DNA of 64,000 nt, taken from positions 186,001 through 250,000 of the forward strand of contig NZ_JAEQ01000003.1 in assembly GCF_000518985.1 (NCBI RefSeq), read 5' to 3'. Both the position numbers and the translations under genes were made by a program. Below the pieces are notes generated by a model. It was not told where the DNA came from, searched no databases, and saw only the letters and a program-made list of their open reading frames with translations. This document shows, in pieces, positions 34,484-44,188 of the stretch. Source of the stretch: Chelativorans sp. J32. GTDB lineage: Bacteria > Pseudomonadota > Alphaproteobacteria > Rhizobiales > Rhizobiaceae. How positions within the stretch are numbered: position 1 is the first letter of the stretch; the number at the start of each line of letters is the position of its first letter.

Positions 34484-35827
34484 ATGGCGCTTCATCAAGA
34501 TAACAGCGCGGCAATTACAGCCGCGAGCCCAGCTGCCGTGATTAAGACGCTTGCTGCGACAGGACGTTATTGCAGGCAGGGTCGTTGGCTCGGGAAAGGC
34601 AACAGATATGCTTCAGACACAGTACAAAAGCTGGCAAATGATATCGCGTCTAATACTATCAACAGACGACATTTAGCTCAATACATCGCGGTAAGCACTG
34701 TACTCCATGCGTCCGACGGATGGAGTTACCTCGGGCGTGCGATACAATCGCTTTTGCAAGGAGACCCACATCGAGCTTTACATCTCAGCTATTACGCTGA
34801 GTTGCGCGCCGCAATGTCACTGCTAGCAACGCAGGGAATAGGAGTCTTCAAGAACAAACATTTCATTGTTGACGCAAGCAACCAGGCGACTTCGCTGCCA
34901 AAAAATTCGCAGACTCATGAGTTCGCTTGGGACGCTTTGAACTTTTGGGCGCAATCCTCTTCCTCAGGTTCGGTTTTTGCGGCGATACTGCGTCCATATG
35001 GTCGGTCACTAGAGGATTGGCTCAGTCCGGTAGGTGGCGGAGCCGCTGTCTTACCTCAAGCGCAAGAATGGCTGAAGCAGTGGGGGATGGACCTCAGCTT
35101 GATTGGTGAGGACCGCGAATCTCGCAACGCACGTAGCTATCGTCCATCAGGATTGCCCGCACCGTGGAGTGTGAACCCCGAGCTGGTAGTGAAATTTGCA
35201 TCAAATATCTGGGGGGTGCTGGAACCTGGCGTTTCGACCTTCGAGAAGCTTGATCGGCATGTTCTTCGACTTTCCGTTGAAAGTTTGTTTCGAGGAAGAA
35301 CAGGATCGCCACCATCGCGTCATAACAACAACTTTATCACGCTTGTTAATTCCGTCGTTGATAACCAGGGAATGAGTGGGAGATTGGCAACAGAATGGGC
35401 AGAGTTTCTTTTTAGAATGACAGATCCCGACGACCCAGACCTTATGAAATATTCGAAAGTACCTCCGCAGGACGGTGAAGCTGATCCTTACGGCGTGATC
35501 TCACGATCAACTTTATTGTTGCGGATCGCAACAGGTGCAACCCACCAGCTATTCGAGAATGCGGGTGTCGCTTCGCAATCCATTGACTTCTGGCGCTCGG
35601 ATCTGGGCCGTTCAAGAGGTTTTTGGGATGCAAACAGTAGACCAGAGGCAATGTCGGACCTCTGGTCCGACGTAGTAGACGCAGTTACAGAACTGGCTCC
35701 TTTCTACGATGAAATTCCTGCGGCCGATCGCACTTTAAGAAATCTTGCAGTCCAGTTCGGAGCATACATCGTTCCGTTCGGTGGATTTGAGCGCGTCGCT
35801 CTCTGGGGAGTTCTTTCATCGCAATGA
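34484..35827 (+). CDS. Unknown protein of the DGQHR-methylase operon (447 aa)
   Basis: Soluble, mainly helical. A region near residues 93-115 (DPHRALHLSYYAELRAAMSL) looks like the helix of HEPN/YaaC-like proteins, but the catalytic RNxxxH is absent. No other motif recognised. The gene starts 1 bp after the DGQHR gene and overlaps the methylase by 4 bp, so the three are co-translated. It may be the effector of the system. The function is unknown. Confidence 0.75.
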   Translation: MALHQDNSAAITAASPAAVIKTLAATGRYCRQGRWLGKGNRYASDTVQKLANDIASNTINRRHLAQYIAVSTVLHASDGWSYLGRAIQSLLQGDPHRALHLSYYAELRAAMSLLATQGIGVFKNKHFIVDASNQATSLPKNSQTHEFAWDALNFWAQSSSSGSVFAAILRPYGRSLEDWLSPVGGGAAVLPQAQEWLKQWGMDLSLIGEDRESRNARSYRPSGLPAPWSVNPELVVKFASNIWGVLEPGVSTFEKLDRHVLRLSVESLFRGRTGSPPSRHNNNFITLVNSVVDNQGMSGRLATEWAEFLFRMTDPDDPDLMKYSKVPPQDGEADPYGVISRSTLLLRIATGATHQLFENAGVASQSIDFWRSDLGRSRGFWDANSRPEAMSDLWSDVVDAVTELAPFYDEIPAADRTLRNLAVQFGAYIVPFGGFERVALWGVLSSQ

Positions 35828-36963
35828 CCGGGCCGAGAATGAAATATATGGGCTCGAAGAGAGCTATGCTTCGCAATGGCTTGGGGCATTTGCTTGACGA
35901 GGAAGCTCCAAAACACAAGAGGTTCATAGATCTCTTTACCGGTTCTGGGTCGGTTGCCGGACACGTTGCCGTGAGGAACGCAATTCCTGTGATTGCCTAT
36001 GATCTCCAAGAGTATAGCGTCGCAGTGGTGGGGGCAATCGTTGCGCGAACTCGGCCTCTCGACGCTGATACTCTCTGGAAGACGTGGCTGGAAGCTGCAG
36101 AGCCGTTAGTTCATGATGTCCAGCCACCCGTCGGTCCTTGGGATTCAGAAAAATCCGTATATGCCGCGCGTGAATGGTGCGCAGCACAGCTCATGCTCCC
36201 CATAACGCGCGCTTATGGTGGTCACTACTTCAGTCCTCTCCAGGCAGTTTGGATTGATGCCTTGAGGGCGACAATCCCAACTGCCGAGCCGCAGCGATCC
36301 GTCGCGCTTGCTGCCTTGGTGCACGCCGCCAGCCAGTGCGTCGCAGCTCCAGGTCACACCGCGCAACCGTTTCAGCCGAGCACAACGGCTTTGCCCTATT
36401 TGCGGGAAGCGTGGAATCGAAGTGTCGCGGCTAAAACCTCAGAGAGCTTGAACCGGGTTTCGGCTCAGCATGCTCTCAGGGTTGGGCAGTCGTGCAGGGA
36501 AGATGCAAATGTTGCGGCTGGAAAACTGCACGCTGACGATTTGGTATTTGTTGATCCGCCGTACTCTGGAGTGCACTACAGCCGCTTCTATCATGTCTTG
36601 GAGACCATAACGACTGGAGAATGTGGAGAGGTTTCGGGTAGCGGGCGATATCCAAGTGCTGAACGGCGGCCTAAGTCCCGCTTCAGCTTGAAAACGGAAT
36701 CTGAACTCGCGATGAGGGAACTACTACGATCCATATGGCATAGTGGTGCTACAGCGATACTTACGTTTCCCGATCATGATTGCTCAAATGGACTCTCAGG
36801 CGACCTTGTACGGAAAATAGCCTCTGAATTTTTCAAAGTCACAGAAATCGGTGTTGCTTCCAAATTCAGCACATTGGGTGGGTATAGTGAGGTGGACAAG
36901 CGGGAGAAGGGGCGGGCGGCGAGGAAGTCTGCAAAAGAGCTTATCCTGGTCTTACGTCACTAA
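35824..36963 (+). CDS. DNA adenine-N6 methyltransferase (D12 class)
   Basis: 379 residues. KYMGSKRAMLRNGLGHLL opens the D12 fold. SAM-binding motif I is FIDLFTGSGSVAGHVA (34-49), and catalytic motif IV is VFVDPPYSGVHYSRFYHVLE with DPPY at about 244-247. The insert between the motifs (about 90-235) is long and probably holds target recognition. It would methylate adenine in a specific site, either to mark self DNA or to regulate the system. Target site unknown. ATGA overlap with the gene before. Confidence 0.9.
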   Translation: MTGPRMKYMGSKRAMLRNGLGHLLDEEAPKHKRFIDLFTGSGSVAGHVAVRNAIPVIAYDLQEYSVAVVGAIVARTRPLDADTLWKTWLEAAEPLVHDVQPPVGPWDSEKSVYAAREWCAAQLMLPITRAYGGHYFSPLQAVWIDALRATIPTAEPQRSVALAALVHAASQCVAAPGHTAQPFQPSTTALPYLREAWNRSVAAKTSESLNRVSAQHALRVGQSCREDANVAAGKLHADDLVFVDPPYSGVHYSRFYHVLETITTGECGEVSGSGRYPSAERRPKSRFSLKTESELAMRELLRSIWHSGATAILTFPDHDCSNGLSGDLVRKIASEFFKVTEIGVASKFSTLGGYSEVDKREKGRAARKSAKELILVLRH

Positions 36964-37005
36964 ACCAATGAGACGGAAACGAGTAATAACGCACAGGAGA
37001 GCTAA

Positions 37006-37314
37006 GTGGTTGCGCGGCTCTGGGCAGACACCACGACGCCGGCGGGTCGAATGGTGCTGACCTTTTCTGCGGTATGCGGAATTCGAGCGTAGTCTGATCG
37101 TGGAACGACCGGAAGAGGGCCCGTCGCGGCCAAGATGCGAGGTGTGCGGTTCGGCCCTCAGTCCTGCCTATCGCGCGCTCAGATTGAGCATGCACGGCAT
37201 TTGATCGACTCCGAAGGCAGGACCGTGAACGAGGTAGCCGCGCTGTTGAATGTGCATCGCACGACACTCTACCGAGCCCTTGTGAAGGCTCAAGGCAAGC
37301 AGCGCCCGAATTGA
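37006..37314 (+). pseudogene. Decayed serine recombinase (resolvase/invertase C-terminal part)
   Basis: Fragments of one recombinase are spread over three frames: VVARLWADTTTPAGRMVLT from 37006, then AEFERSLIVERP from 37076, then RAQIEHARHLIDSEGRTVNE and VAALLNVHRTTLYRALVKAQ ending at 37312. The last fragment is the C-terminal helix-turn-helix of Hin/resolvase proteins. At least two frameshifts are needed, and the catalytic N-terminus is missing. A relic of an older mobile element. Confidence 0.75.
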
Positions 37315-37356
37315 CGTCCGGCAACAAGAAGAGCTAAAGTTGTGATTACGAAGAAG

Positions 37357-37386
37357 AAACCCCAGAGGTTGCCGCCTCTGGGGTTT
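37357..37386 (-). terminator. Strong 12-bp hairpin, terminator-like on the minus strand
   Basis: AAACCCCAGAGG, a 6-nt loop and CCTCTGGGGTTT form a perfect stem. On the minus strand it is followed by TCTTCTTC, so termination of a minus-strand transcript from the 37.4-38.2 kb region is plausible. Confidence 0.55.
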
Positions 37387-38172
37387 CGGATTCTCTCAAC
37401 TGAGACAGCAGCGAGAGAACCGCGTCCTCATAGTGTACCGGTCTTCCCGACCACCTCGCAACATCTGTCCCACCGAGAGAATCCCTATGGCCGCCACCGT
37501 GTGGCGTGCAACGTGGCCGGAGGGGTTGGATTCGAGAGCTTGTTACCCTCCTGGCCGTGGCGGTCGGACCGAACGGGGAGTCCTCACATACGGTCCAGCG
37601 TGCGACGCGCGTCCAAGGCTTGCTAGAGTCGCGATCTGGCAGCACTGCATCGAGGGTAACGGGTAACCACCAACGGCCACCTCGTAAAAAAACGGCGCGG
37701 CGGCTCGGCTTTATGCGGGAGCCAAAGCAGTGCAGCAGCATGTGGCGTGTCTCTCCGGCGCGTGAGGGGGGCAAGATCGGGCCACCGGTCTACCGAGAGC
37801 GGAGAGCAAGGCGGACCATCCTGAAGCCATCGGCGGAAGGAGGGCGAGCCTGTCTTGGAGCGCAGCGGAAAGACAGGCTCGTCCCAGTACCTATCCGCCT
37901 GAACGAGTAGGCCGTGAACCCATAAAAGCGAATGGTCGAGATGGGGTGGATTCCTGCCTGACGGGTGTTGTGCGTCCAAGCTGGGAAAGCGGTCGTTCAG
38001 GTGCCACCCTACTTCGATGACAACCGCGTCCCAAATGCCGATCTTCCGGAAGGCCCAACGGCTCCTGCAAACCGAAAATGCACGTTTGGCTGCTGATAGA
38101 CCGGATCATTGGACAGCAAACATTCATGACGCGACAGCACGTGCACTGCGGAATTCGCGCGCGGCAATGCGC
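37387..38172. other. Structured region without recognisable genes
   Basis: 786 bp. Short frames exist on both strands, but none has a ribosome site or a known domain. A 15-bp stem (GGGCGAGCCTGTCTT with AAGACAGGCTCGTCC, one G-T pair, 13-nt loop) lies at 37842-37884, and the left edge is the 12-bp hairpin at 37357. With a tRNA-like gene next door the layout recalls large ornate ncRNAs that sit beside tRNAs in mobile elements (GOLLD, ROOL), but no sequence match is claimed. Confidence 0.35.
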
Positions 38173-38202
38173 TTGACAAAACGCAACCAAGACAAGAATT
38201 CT
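38173..38202 (+). promoter_or_regulatory. Sigma-70-like promoter for the tRNA-like/HEPN unit
   Basis: TTGACA (38173-38178), 18 bases, AATTCT (38197-38202). The -35 is perfect and the -10 matches three of six. The expected start is at about 38208-38210, exactly the 5' end of the tRNA-like fold. Confidence 0.55.
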
Positions 38203-38207
38203 GGGCG

Positions 38208-38301
38208 GCGCTCGTAGCTCAAGAGGTAGAGCAGCCGCCTTCATGAAGCCTTGGCTTTCTAAGAGCGGCAGATGTGCGTTCAAATCGCACCGGGCACACC
38301 A
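38208..38301 (+). ncRNA. tRNA-like gene with a 26-nt anticodon loop
   Basis: A 94-nt cloverleaf with encoded CCA: acceptor GCGCTCG/CGGGCAC (six of seven pair, one G-T), D-arm GCTC-AAGAGGTA-GAGC, variable AGAT, T-arm GTGCG-TTCAAAT-CGCAC with a perfect 5-bp stem and canonical TTCRANY loop. The anticodon stem GCCGC/GCGGC (38234-38238/38265-38269) is perfect but encloses 26 nt (38239-38264) instead of 7. Removal of 19 nt would restore a normal loop. The identity cannot be called. It is either a decayed tRNA, a tRNA with an insert, or a dedicated tRNA-like RNA. Confidence 0.55.
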
Positions 38302-38315
38302 CAACTGAGAACGAA

Positions 38316-39239
38316 ATGACGCTTTACCTTGAACAAAGCCGGCCACGAAAAGCTTTTAAAAACTTGCTTGGTAACGCCAATCACTTGATCATAACGGCCT
38401 TGGTCGGTCTTGACGGCATTGAGCGTGGTGTCGTGCGCGAAGTGCCGAGAGATTTGCGGACCGTTTGGTCTCCCAAAGATGCGGTGAGTTCTGCCAAACG
38501 CAGTCGGCGACTGATTCTGGATATGGCACTGATCAGGGCCATTGATGCGATCGATGTGTATCTCCGCCTTTCCGTGCGCAAACCTGCACTTGTCCAATCG
38601 GACGAGTTGCGGAAGGACTTGGACTCGGCGGGCTTGAGCGTCTTCCGGAAGCTACAGGCGGTTGAGCGCCATTGTCCGGACCTTGATATGATCGCGTTCG
38701 CGTTAGTGTTCCTTATGGTGACGTGGCGAAATCGGAGTGCCCACACCGAAGCGGACCGGGATGCGCCGGAGAGACATCTCGCCCTGCTCCGTTCCAATGC
38801 AGAGGAGGTGGCGGCTAGATTCAGTGGGCTCGACGCCGAAATGCTTCTCGGTGGGTACGAGGCTATGCGGCCCGTCACGTTCAAGGAAGTTGCATCGCTG
38901 ATCAACGCTGCGCATCACCTTGTCGCGGACTTAGACGCGCTGCTCCTAAAGTCCTTGGACATCGAGCAGTTTCTGAAAGACGTCGTTTGGGCATCGCTGA
39001 GCGATAGCCAAAAAGACTTTGAGTTGATTGAACAGACAAGAAAGCGCCGCGCCGTTAGTGTCTGGGGCAAGGATCCAAGCGACCGAGGTGACGCAGTCTT
39101 GCGACTTCTCAGCCAGCAAGGGTTCTCTACAGTTCCGGGCAAGCAGCCAACCGGGGCGGTGATCCCGGCAGACCTTATCGCTGCGCTGCAGCGACAAACG
39201 CCAAAATCGGTTCTCACTTGGGCGGGTCCAGCGAATTAG
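38316..39239 (+). CDS. HEPN-type ribonuclease candidate
   Basis: 307 residues, mainly helical. FALVFLMVTWRNRSAHTEAD carries RNRSAH (Arg138, Asn139, His143), the RNxxxH signature of catalytically active HEPN RNases. No signal or membrane segment. ATG 38316 is 14 bp after the tRNA-like gene, so both probably share the promoter at 38173. HEPN toxins of several defence systems cleave tRNA. The next gene, 38 bp downstream, is likely its partner. The family beyond the HEPN motif is not recognised. Confidence 0.65.
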   Translation: MTLYLEQSRPRKAFKNLLGNANHLIITALVGLDGIERGVVREVPRDLRTVWSPKDAVSSAKRSRRLILDMALIRAIDAIDVYLRLSVRKPALVQSDELRKDLDSAGLSVFRKLQAVERHCPDLDMIAFALVFLMVTWRNRSAHTEADRDAPERHLALLRSNAEEVAARFSGLDAEMLLGGYEAMRPVTFKEVASLINAAHHLVADLDALLLKSLDIEQFLKDVVWASLSDSQKDFELIEQTRKRRAVSVWGKDPSDRGDAVLRLLSQQGFSTVPGKQPTGAVIPADLIAALQRQTPKSVLTWAGPAN

Positions 39240-39277
39240 CCGGTGCGTCCTTGCGCCGGGGTGACTAGAGGTAAGAC

Positions 39278-40138
39278 ATGGCTGATAACGACCTTGAGTC
39301 CGACCCGGTAACGGCGATGATCCAGGCTGCTGTGGCCGAGCGGCAGCGGCGTTCCGACGAGCATGCAGCATTGCGCGCAAGCGATGCTTATAAAGCGTCT
39401 ATTCGCCAGATTGACCGCTACATTTTCGACTACGGACTCGGCATCAACATGATCGAGATGATGGCGAGCCGCAATCCGCCCTTCTTCGAGCAGCTGATCT
39501 CGCTCCGGATCAAGCCCCACTTCGTCCAGTCGATGATCGCGGCCGCCCACATGATCAAGGAAGGGCTGCACGATCCTGCAAGGCGAGAAATGCGCTTCTT
39601 GGTCGAAGCGTCTGTCAAGGCGCTGTGGCTCGACCAAGGCTCGCCCCCGCTCAGGCAGGACGCCGATGTCGGTGAAGCTGTGCCCCCGCGGAACGTGGCT
39701 GAGAAAGTTACCGCGCTCGACGGGCTGGGGCGCGAGCGTTTCAACGAGGTAGTCGACAGCCTTCGGTTTGGAATGCTCGACGAGACAGCTGGCAAACAGT
39801 ATCGGCAAGCGGCGAAGAGTCTCTATGGCACGCTTTCGACGACCACCCATGTTTCGTCACGTAACGTTCAGCGGGACCTAGCAAATTTTGAAAGGGGTAA
39901 ACATTTCGCGTTCGAGACCATCGCAGACATTAATGCGATCGCGGGGCTCCTGCGCCAGGTCCTCGATGTTGCGCTCGCCAGCCATTTCGAGGCGTTCGAT
40001 CACGGGCTCGTCGGTGACCTGTTCGAGCCACATTTTCAGCCGGCCTGGTCTTATCTCAAGATGCCACTCGTCGGGGCGATTGACCGGCATTTCGACCACA
40101 AGCATGAGCGCCGCGTACGCCGTGGCGAGGTGGGCTGA
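39278..40138 (+). CDS. Unknown helical protein, partner of the HEPN gene (286 aa)
   Basis: Soluble and helical. ARREMRFLVEASVKALWLDQ and SLYGTLSTTTHVSS are arranged like the two core helices of HEPN-fold proteins (first helix basic, second ending in an S/T-rich turn with His), but the RNxxxH motif is missing, so if HEPN-like it is inactive. GAGGTAA is 5 bp upstream of ATG 39278. It follows the HEPN gene on the same strand and could be its antitoxin or sensor. Confidence 0.6.
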   Translation: MADNDLESDPVTAMIQAAVAERQRRSDEHAALRASDAYKASIRQIDRYIFDYGLGINMIEMMASRNPPFFEQLISLRIKPHFVQSMIAAAHMIKEGLHDPARREMRFLVEASVKALWLDQGSPPLRQDADVGEAVPPRNVAEKVTALDGLGRERFNEVVDSLRFGMLDETAGKQYRQAAKSLYGTLSTTTHVSSRNVQRDLANFERGKHFAFETIADINAIAGLLRQVLDVALASHFEAFDHGLVGDLFEPHFQPAWSYLKMPLVGAIDRHFDHKHERRVRRGEVG

Positions 40139-40604
40139 ACTTAGCTAGAGAGCTCGTGGTCCCCATCCTGGAATAGTGATGGCTGAAGGGTGCCTTCATG
40201 CTGTGGCGCATTAGGATAAGGAGCTGGTAGTCAGGTTTGGGCACTCGAACCTGCCAGTTTGCTAACGGCTCCGTGTTTTGCCTTCGTGCGGGCTCTGAAC
40301 GAACGGCAGGTTTGCGGCGACGACGGAAGTACTCCAAACGGCGGCAGTGGGGCGATTGCGACCTCTCCAACATTGAGGATCAATGTCTCGAACGGCTCGC
40401 GCCGACTTACGGCGATGTGTCCGCTCACCTCAATGCGGCTTTGGCTTCGTGCTTAGCAGTCACCGACCCTAGTCAAGCACCTGTTGGCAGATCCATTGCT
40501 AGAGGTTCCATTCCCGTGAGGAAAGCCCGTCTTTCGGATCGTCCGGCTGAGTGATTCGCCCAATGCCGAGAGCAGCCGTCATTGAGCGAGGCGGAAGGGC
40601 TTGG
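40139..40604. other. Non-coding stretch before the right iteron array
   Basis: 466 bp. Only short overlapping frames in several phases, without ribosome sites. I see no RNA fold or promoter that I can support. It separates the HEPN cassette from the RHH-xis-int module. Confidence 0.4.
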
Positions 40605-40659
40605 GATGATGCAGAGTTGATGCAAACATGATGCAAATATGATGCAAATATGATGCAAA
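40605..40659. repeat. Right iteron array: five 11-bp units, core TGATGCA
   Basis: GATGATGCAGA, GTTGATGCAAA, CATGATGCAAA, TATGATGCAAA, TATGATGCAAA in exact 11-bp tandem. The core is the reverse complement of the core of the left array (31222-31330). It lies 134 bp upstream of the RHH gene at 40793. Confidence 0.85.
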
Positions 40660-40792
40660 TATTTGAAAATGTTTGATTTTATCGCTTTTTTCGGTTTGTT
40701 CATGTGGCACAGAGTAATCCCAATTGCACTACGCGAAGGCGATCTGCCGCAATGTGGGGCTCGGTTGTTCATATGCGAGATGAGGTGTGCCC

Positions 40793-41011
40793 TTGAACGA
40801 AAGGACAGATGCGGTTCATGCGAGAGTTGAGCCGGAGCTAAAGCAGGCATTCAATCGAGCTGCAGTAGCGCTTGATCGGAGTTTGAGCCAACTGCTCCGA
40901 GACCTGATTAGAGAATACGTCCATCGATACCAGCGCGGAGAGCTGTGGGACCCTGGACTCGAAGCCAAGCGACGGCTGCTAGACGAGCGTGCAGCGGGAG
41001 GTGAGCGATGA
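40793..41011 (+). CDS. Ribbon-helix-helix DNA-binding protein
   Basis: 72 residues, one RHH unit: TDAVHARVEPELKQAFNRAA, VALDRSLSQLLRDLIREYVH, then the tail RYQRGELWDPGLEAKRR shared with the tandem-RHH protein at 31934. I favour the TTG at 40793, 7 bp after the AGATGAGG ribosome site. GTG 40787 is the alternative. It overlaps the excisionase gene by 4 bp. Probably binds the adjacent iterons and controls xis-int. Confidence 0.72.
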   Translation: MNERTDAVHARVEPELKQAFNRAAVALDRSLSQLLRDLIREYVHRYQRGELWDPGLEAKRRLLDERAAGGER

Positions 41012-41198
41012 CAGCGTCTCCTACGCGATTACCTCTCCTGCTCACCGAGTGTGAAGCAGCGGAAAAGCTTCGCATTTCCGTTGACACCTTGCGGCGCATT
41101 AGGAAGCGCGGTGAGATCGCCGCGCGGCGAATCGGCGGTCGCTGGCGATACACGGACGAGGACATACTGGAATATCAGGAAGGCCAGAAGGTTGCAGC

Positions 41199-42435
<1,237 letters not shown>

Positions 42436-42509
42436 ATCCGACGCGCCGCATAGACCATAATGACCGGTGCGCGTCAATAGGAAGCTTGCGTGCAAAACGC
42501 ACTGTCAAC

Positions 42510-42872
42510 TTAAGCTGCGTGAAGCAGCTTCTCAACCTCTGTGACGAGTTCGCGCAGATGGAACGGCTTCGAAAGCACCTTCGCATCGCGGGGTGCATTG
42601 GAATCCGGGTTGAGCGCCACTGCGGCAAAACCTGTGATGAACATGACCTTTAGGTCCGGGTCGATTTCCGTAGCGCGCCGGGCGAGCTCGATCCCGTCCA
42701 TCTCCGGCATCACAATATCGGTCAGGAGCAGCGAGAACGGCTCCTCGCGCAACCGTTCATAGGCGCCCGCCCCATTGTCGAAATCGACGACCTCGTAGCC
42801 GGCGCGCTCCAGCGCCTTGACGAGGAACCGCCGCATGTCTTCGTCGTCTTCTGCAAGGAGAATTCGTGCCAT
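42510..42872 (-). CDS. cpdR: CpdR-type single-domain response regulator
   Basis: 120 residues, only a receiver domain: acidic pocket AEDDEDM, phospho-acceptor Asp in LLLTDIVMPEMDG, switch Thr in MFITGFA, and Lys in VLSKPFHL. Close in wording to rhizobial CpdR1, which when unphosphorylated directs ClpXP to polar substrates and controls the cell cycle via the CckA-ChpT relay. No output domain, as expected. Starts MARILLAEDD. Confidence 0.93.
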   Translation of the reverse strand: MARILLAEDDEDMRRFLVKALERAGYEVVDFDNGAGAYERLREEPFSLLLTDIVMPEMDGIELARRATEIDPDLKVMFITGFAAVALNPDSNAPRDAKVLSKPFHLRELVTEVEKLLHAA

Positions 42873-43062
42873 CTTTGCCTACCGCACCTGTCCACCCCCG
42901 CCTGAGGGCGCTCCAGCTATATGTTTTCGGCAGGGTAAAGATCAAGTGAACGATGACCGGGGCAAAGGGCCCCACCCGTGATCCTCTGGACAGGGATCGA
43001 TCACGATGGCAGGCTCGTTGGTATAGGTGGGAAGCCTTTCCAGCACGTGAGGCAATGGGACA

Positions 43063-43953
43063 ATGGGCGTAGAAGCGGACTTTTCGAAAATCCCGGCGTT
43101 CCAGGTCGTGCAGCCGAGCGAGCAGCGGAGCCCCTTCATTTTCAACTCACCCCATAGCGGCCGTTTTTATCCGCCGCGCTTCCTCGCCATGAGCAGGCTG
43201 GACGCTGCCACGATAAGGCGCTCCGAAGATTGCTACGTCGATGAGCTTTTTGCGGCAGCAGCAAGCCTCGGCGCGCCGCTTCTGGTTGCCAATTTCCCGC
43301 GCGCCTATCTCGATGTGAATCGGGAGCCTTGGGAGCTCGATCCGAGCATGTTCCGTGAGCCGGTGCCGCCCTATTCCAACATCCGTTCGCCCAGAGTGGC
43401 CGGTGGGCTCGGAACCGTACCGAAACTTGTCGGCGAAGGCCTGAATATCTATCCTTCGCGACTTCCGCTTGCCGAAGCGCTTGAACGCATCCAGCAGATC
43501 TACCTTCCTTATCATGCGTGCCTTGCCGATCTCCTCGCCCGCACGCGAGCAAGGTTCGGCTACGCAATCCTCATCGATTGCCACTCGATGCCCACCAATA
43601 TCCGCGTGGCGGACGGCACCTTCAGGCCGGATTTCATTCTGGGGGACCGCTTCGGTTCTTCAGCCGCTCCGGGGCTGATACAGCACGCCGTCGCACTTCT
43701 TACGACGAAGGGCTATACGGTGGCTCACAACCGCCCCTATGCGGGCGGCTTCATCACCGAACATTATGGAAGGCCGGCCGAGCGGCTGCATGCTCTCCAA
43801 ATCGAGATCAGCCGCGGCCTGTATATGAATGAACGGACGCTGGAACGGACGGTTGGCTTCCAGAGGCTCGCAAGAGACCTCGTGGACTTCGTGCGGGATC
43901 TCATCGATATCCCGGAGCAATATTTCCTTGCCCCGCCGCTCGCTGCGGAATAG
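43063..43953 (+). CDS. N-formylglutamate amidohydrolase family protein
   Basis: 296 residues. FNSPHSGRFYPPRFL (metal-binding His), RRSEDCYVDELF, ANFPRAYLDVNREPWELDPS, ILIDCHSMP and GFITEHYGRP are the family motifs. It hydrolyses N-formylglutamate in histidine degradation or a related amide. No hut genes are adjacent, so the in vivo substrate is open. In rhizobia the gene lies next to cpdR, as here (divergent). Confidence 0.9.
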   Translation: MGVEADFSKIPAFQVVQPSEQRSPFIFNSPHSGRFYPPRFLAMSRLDAATIRRSEDCYVDELFAAAASLGAPLLVANFPRAYLDVNREPWELDPSMFREPVPPYSNIRSPRVAGGLGTVPKLVGEGLNIYPSRLPLAEALERIQQIYLPYHACLADLLARTRARFGYAILIDCHSMPTNIRVADGTFRPDFILGDRFGSSAAPGLIQHAVALLTTKGYTVAHNRPYAGGFITEHYGRPAERLHALQIEISRGLYMNERTLERTVGFQRLARDLVDFVRDLIDIPEQYFLAPPLAAE

Positions 43954-44188
43954 CTGCGGGCACGTCCTGCCGTTAAAAAGAGACCGCATCGTTTGCACGA
44001 CACGGCCATAAGTCTAGGGAGGAAACGCCCAAGATGGGCATGAACAGTAATGACTGTTCGAATCACAATTTATGCTGCATTGCACAATTGTCAAGCCCTG
44101 CTGCAAAACTGTGCACAAGAGGCTGGAGAATTTGACGATAATCAACTTTGCCCAAGCGACTCGCTTGTAGCGCACCCTGAGGAGCAAG

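Noticed and set aside
37346..38346. Several 60-150-codon frames on both strands
   Set aside because: Mutually overlapping, without ribosome sites or domains. They run through the hairpins and the tRNA-like gene.
39278..40138. Second active HEPN RNase
   Set aside because: The RNxxxH motif is absent. Only the helix layout is similar, so it is called unknown.
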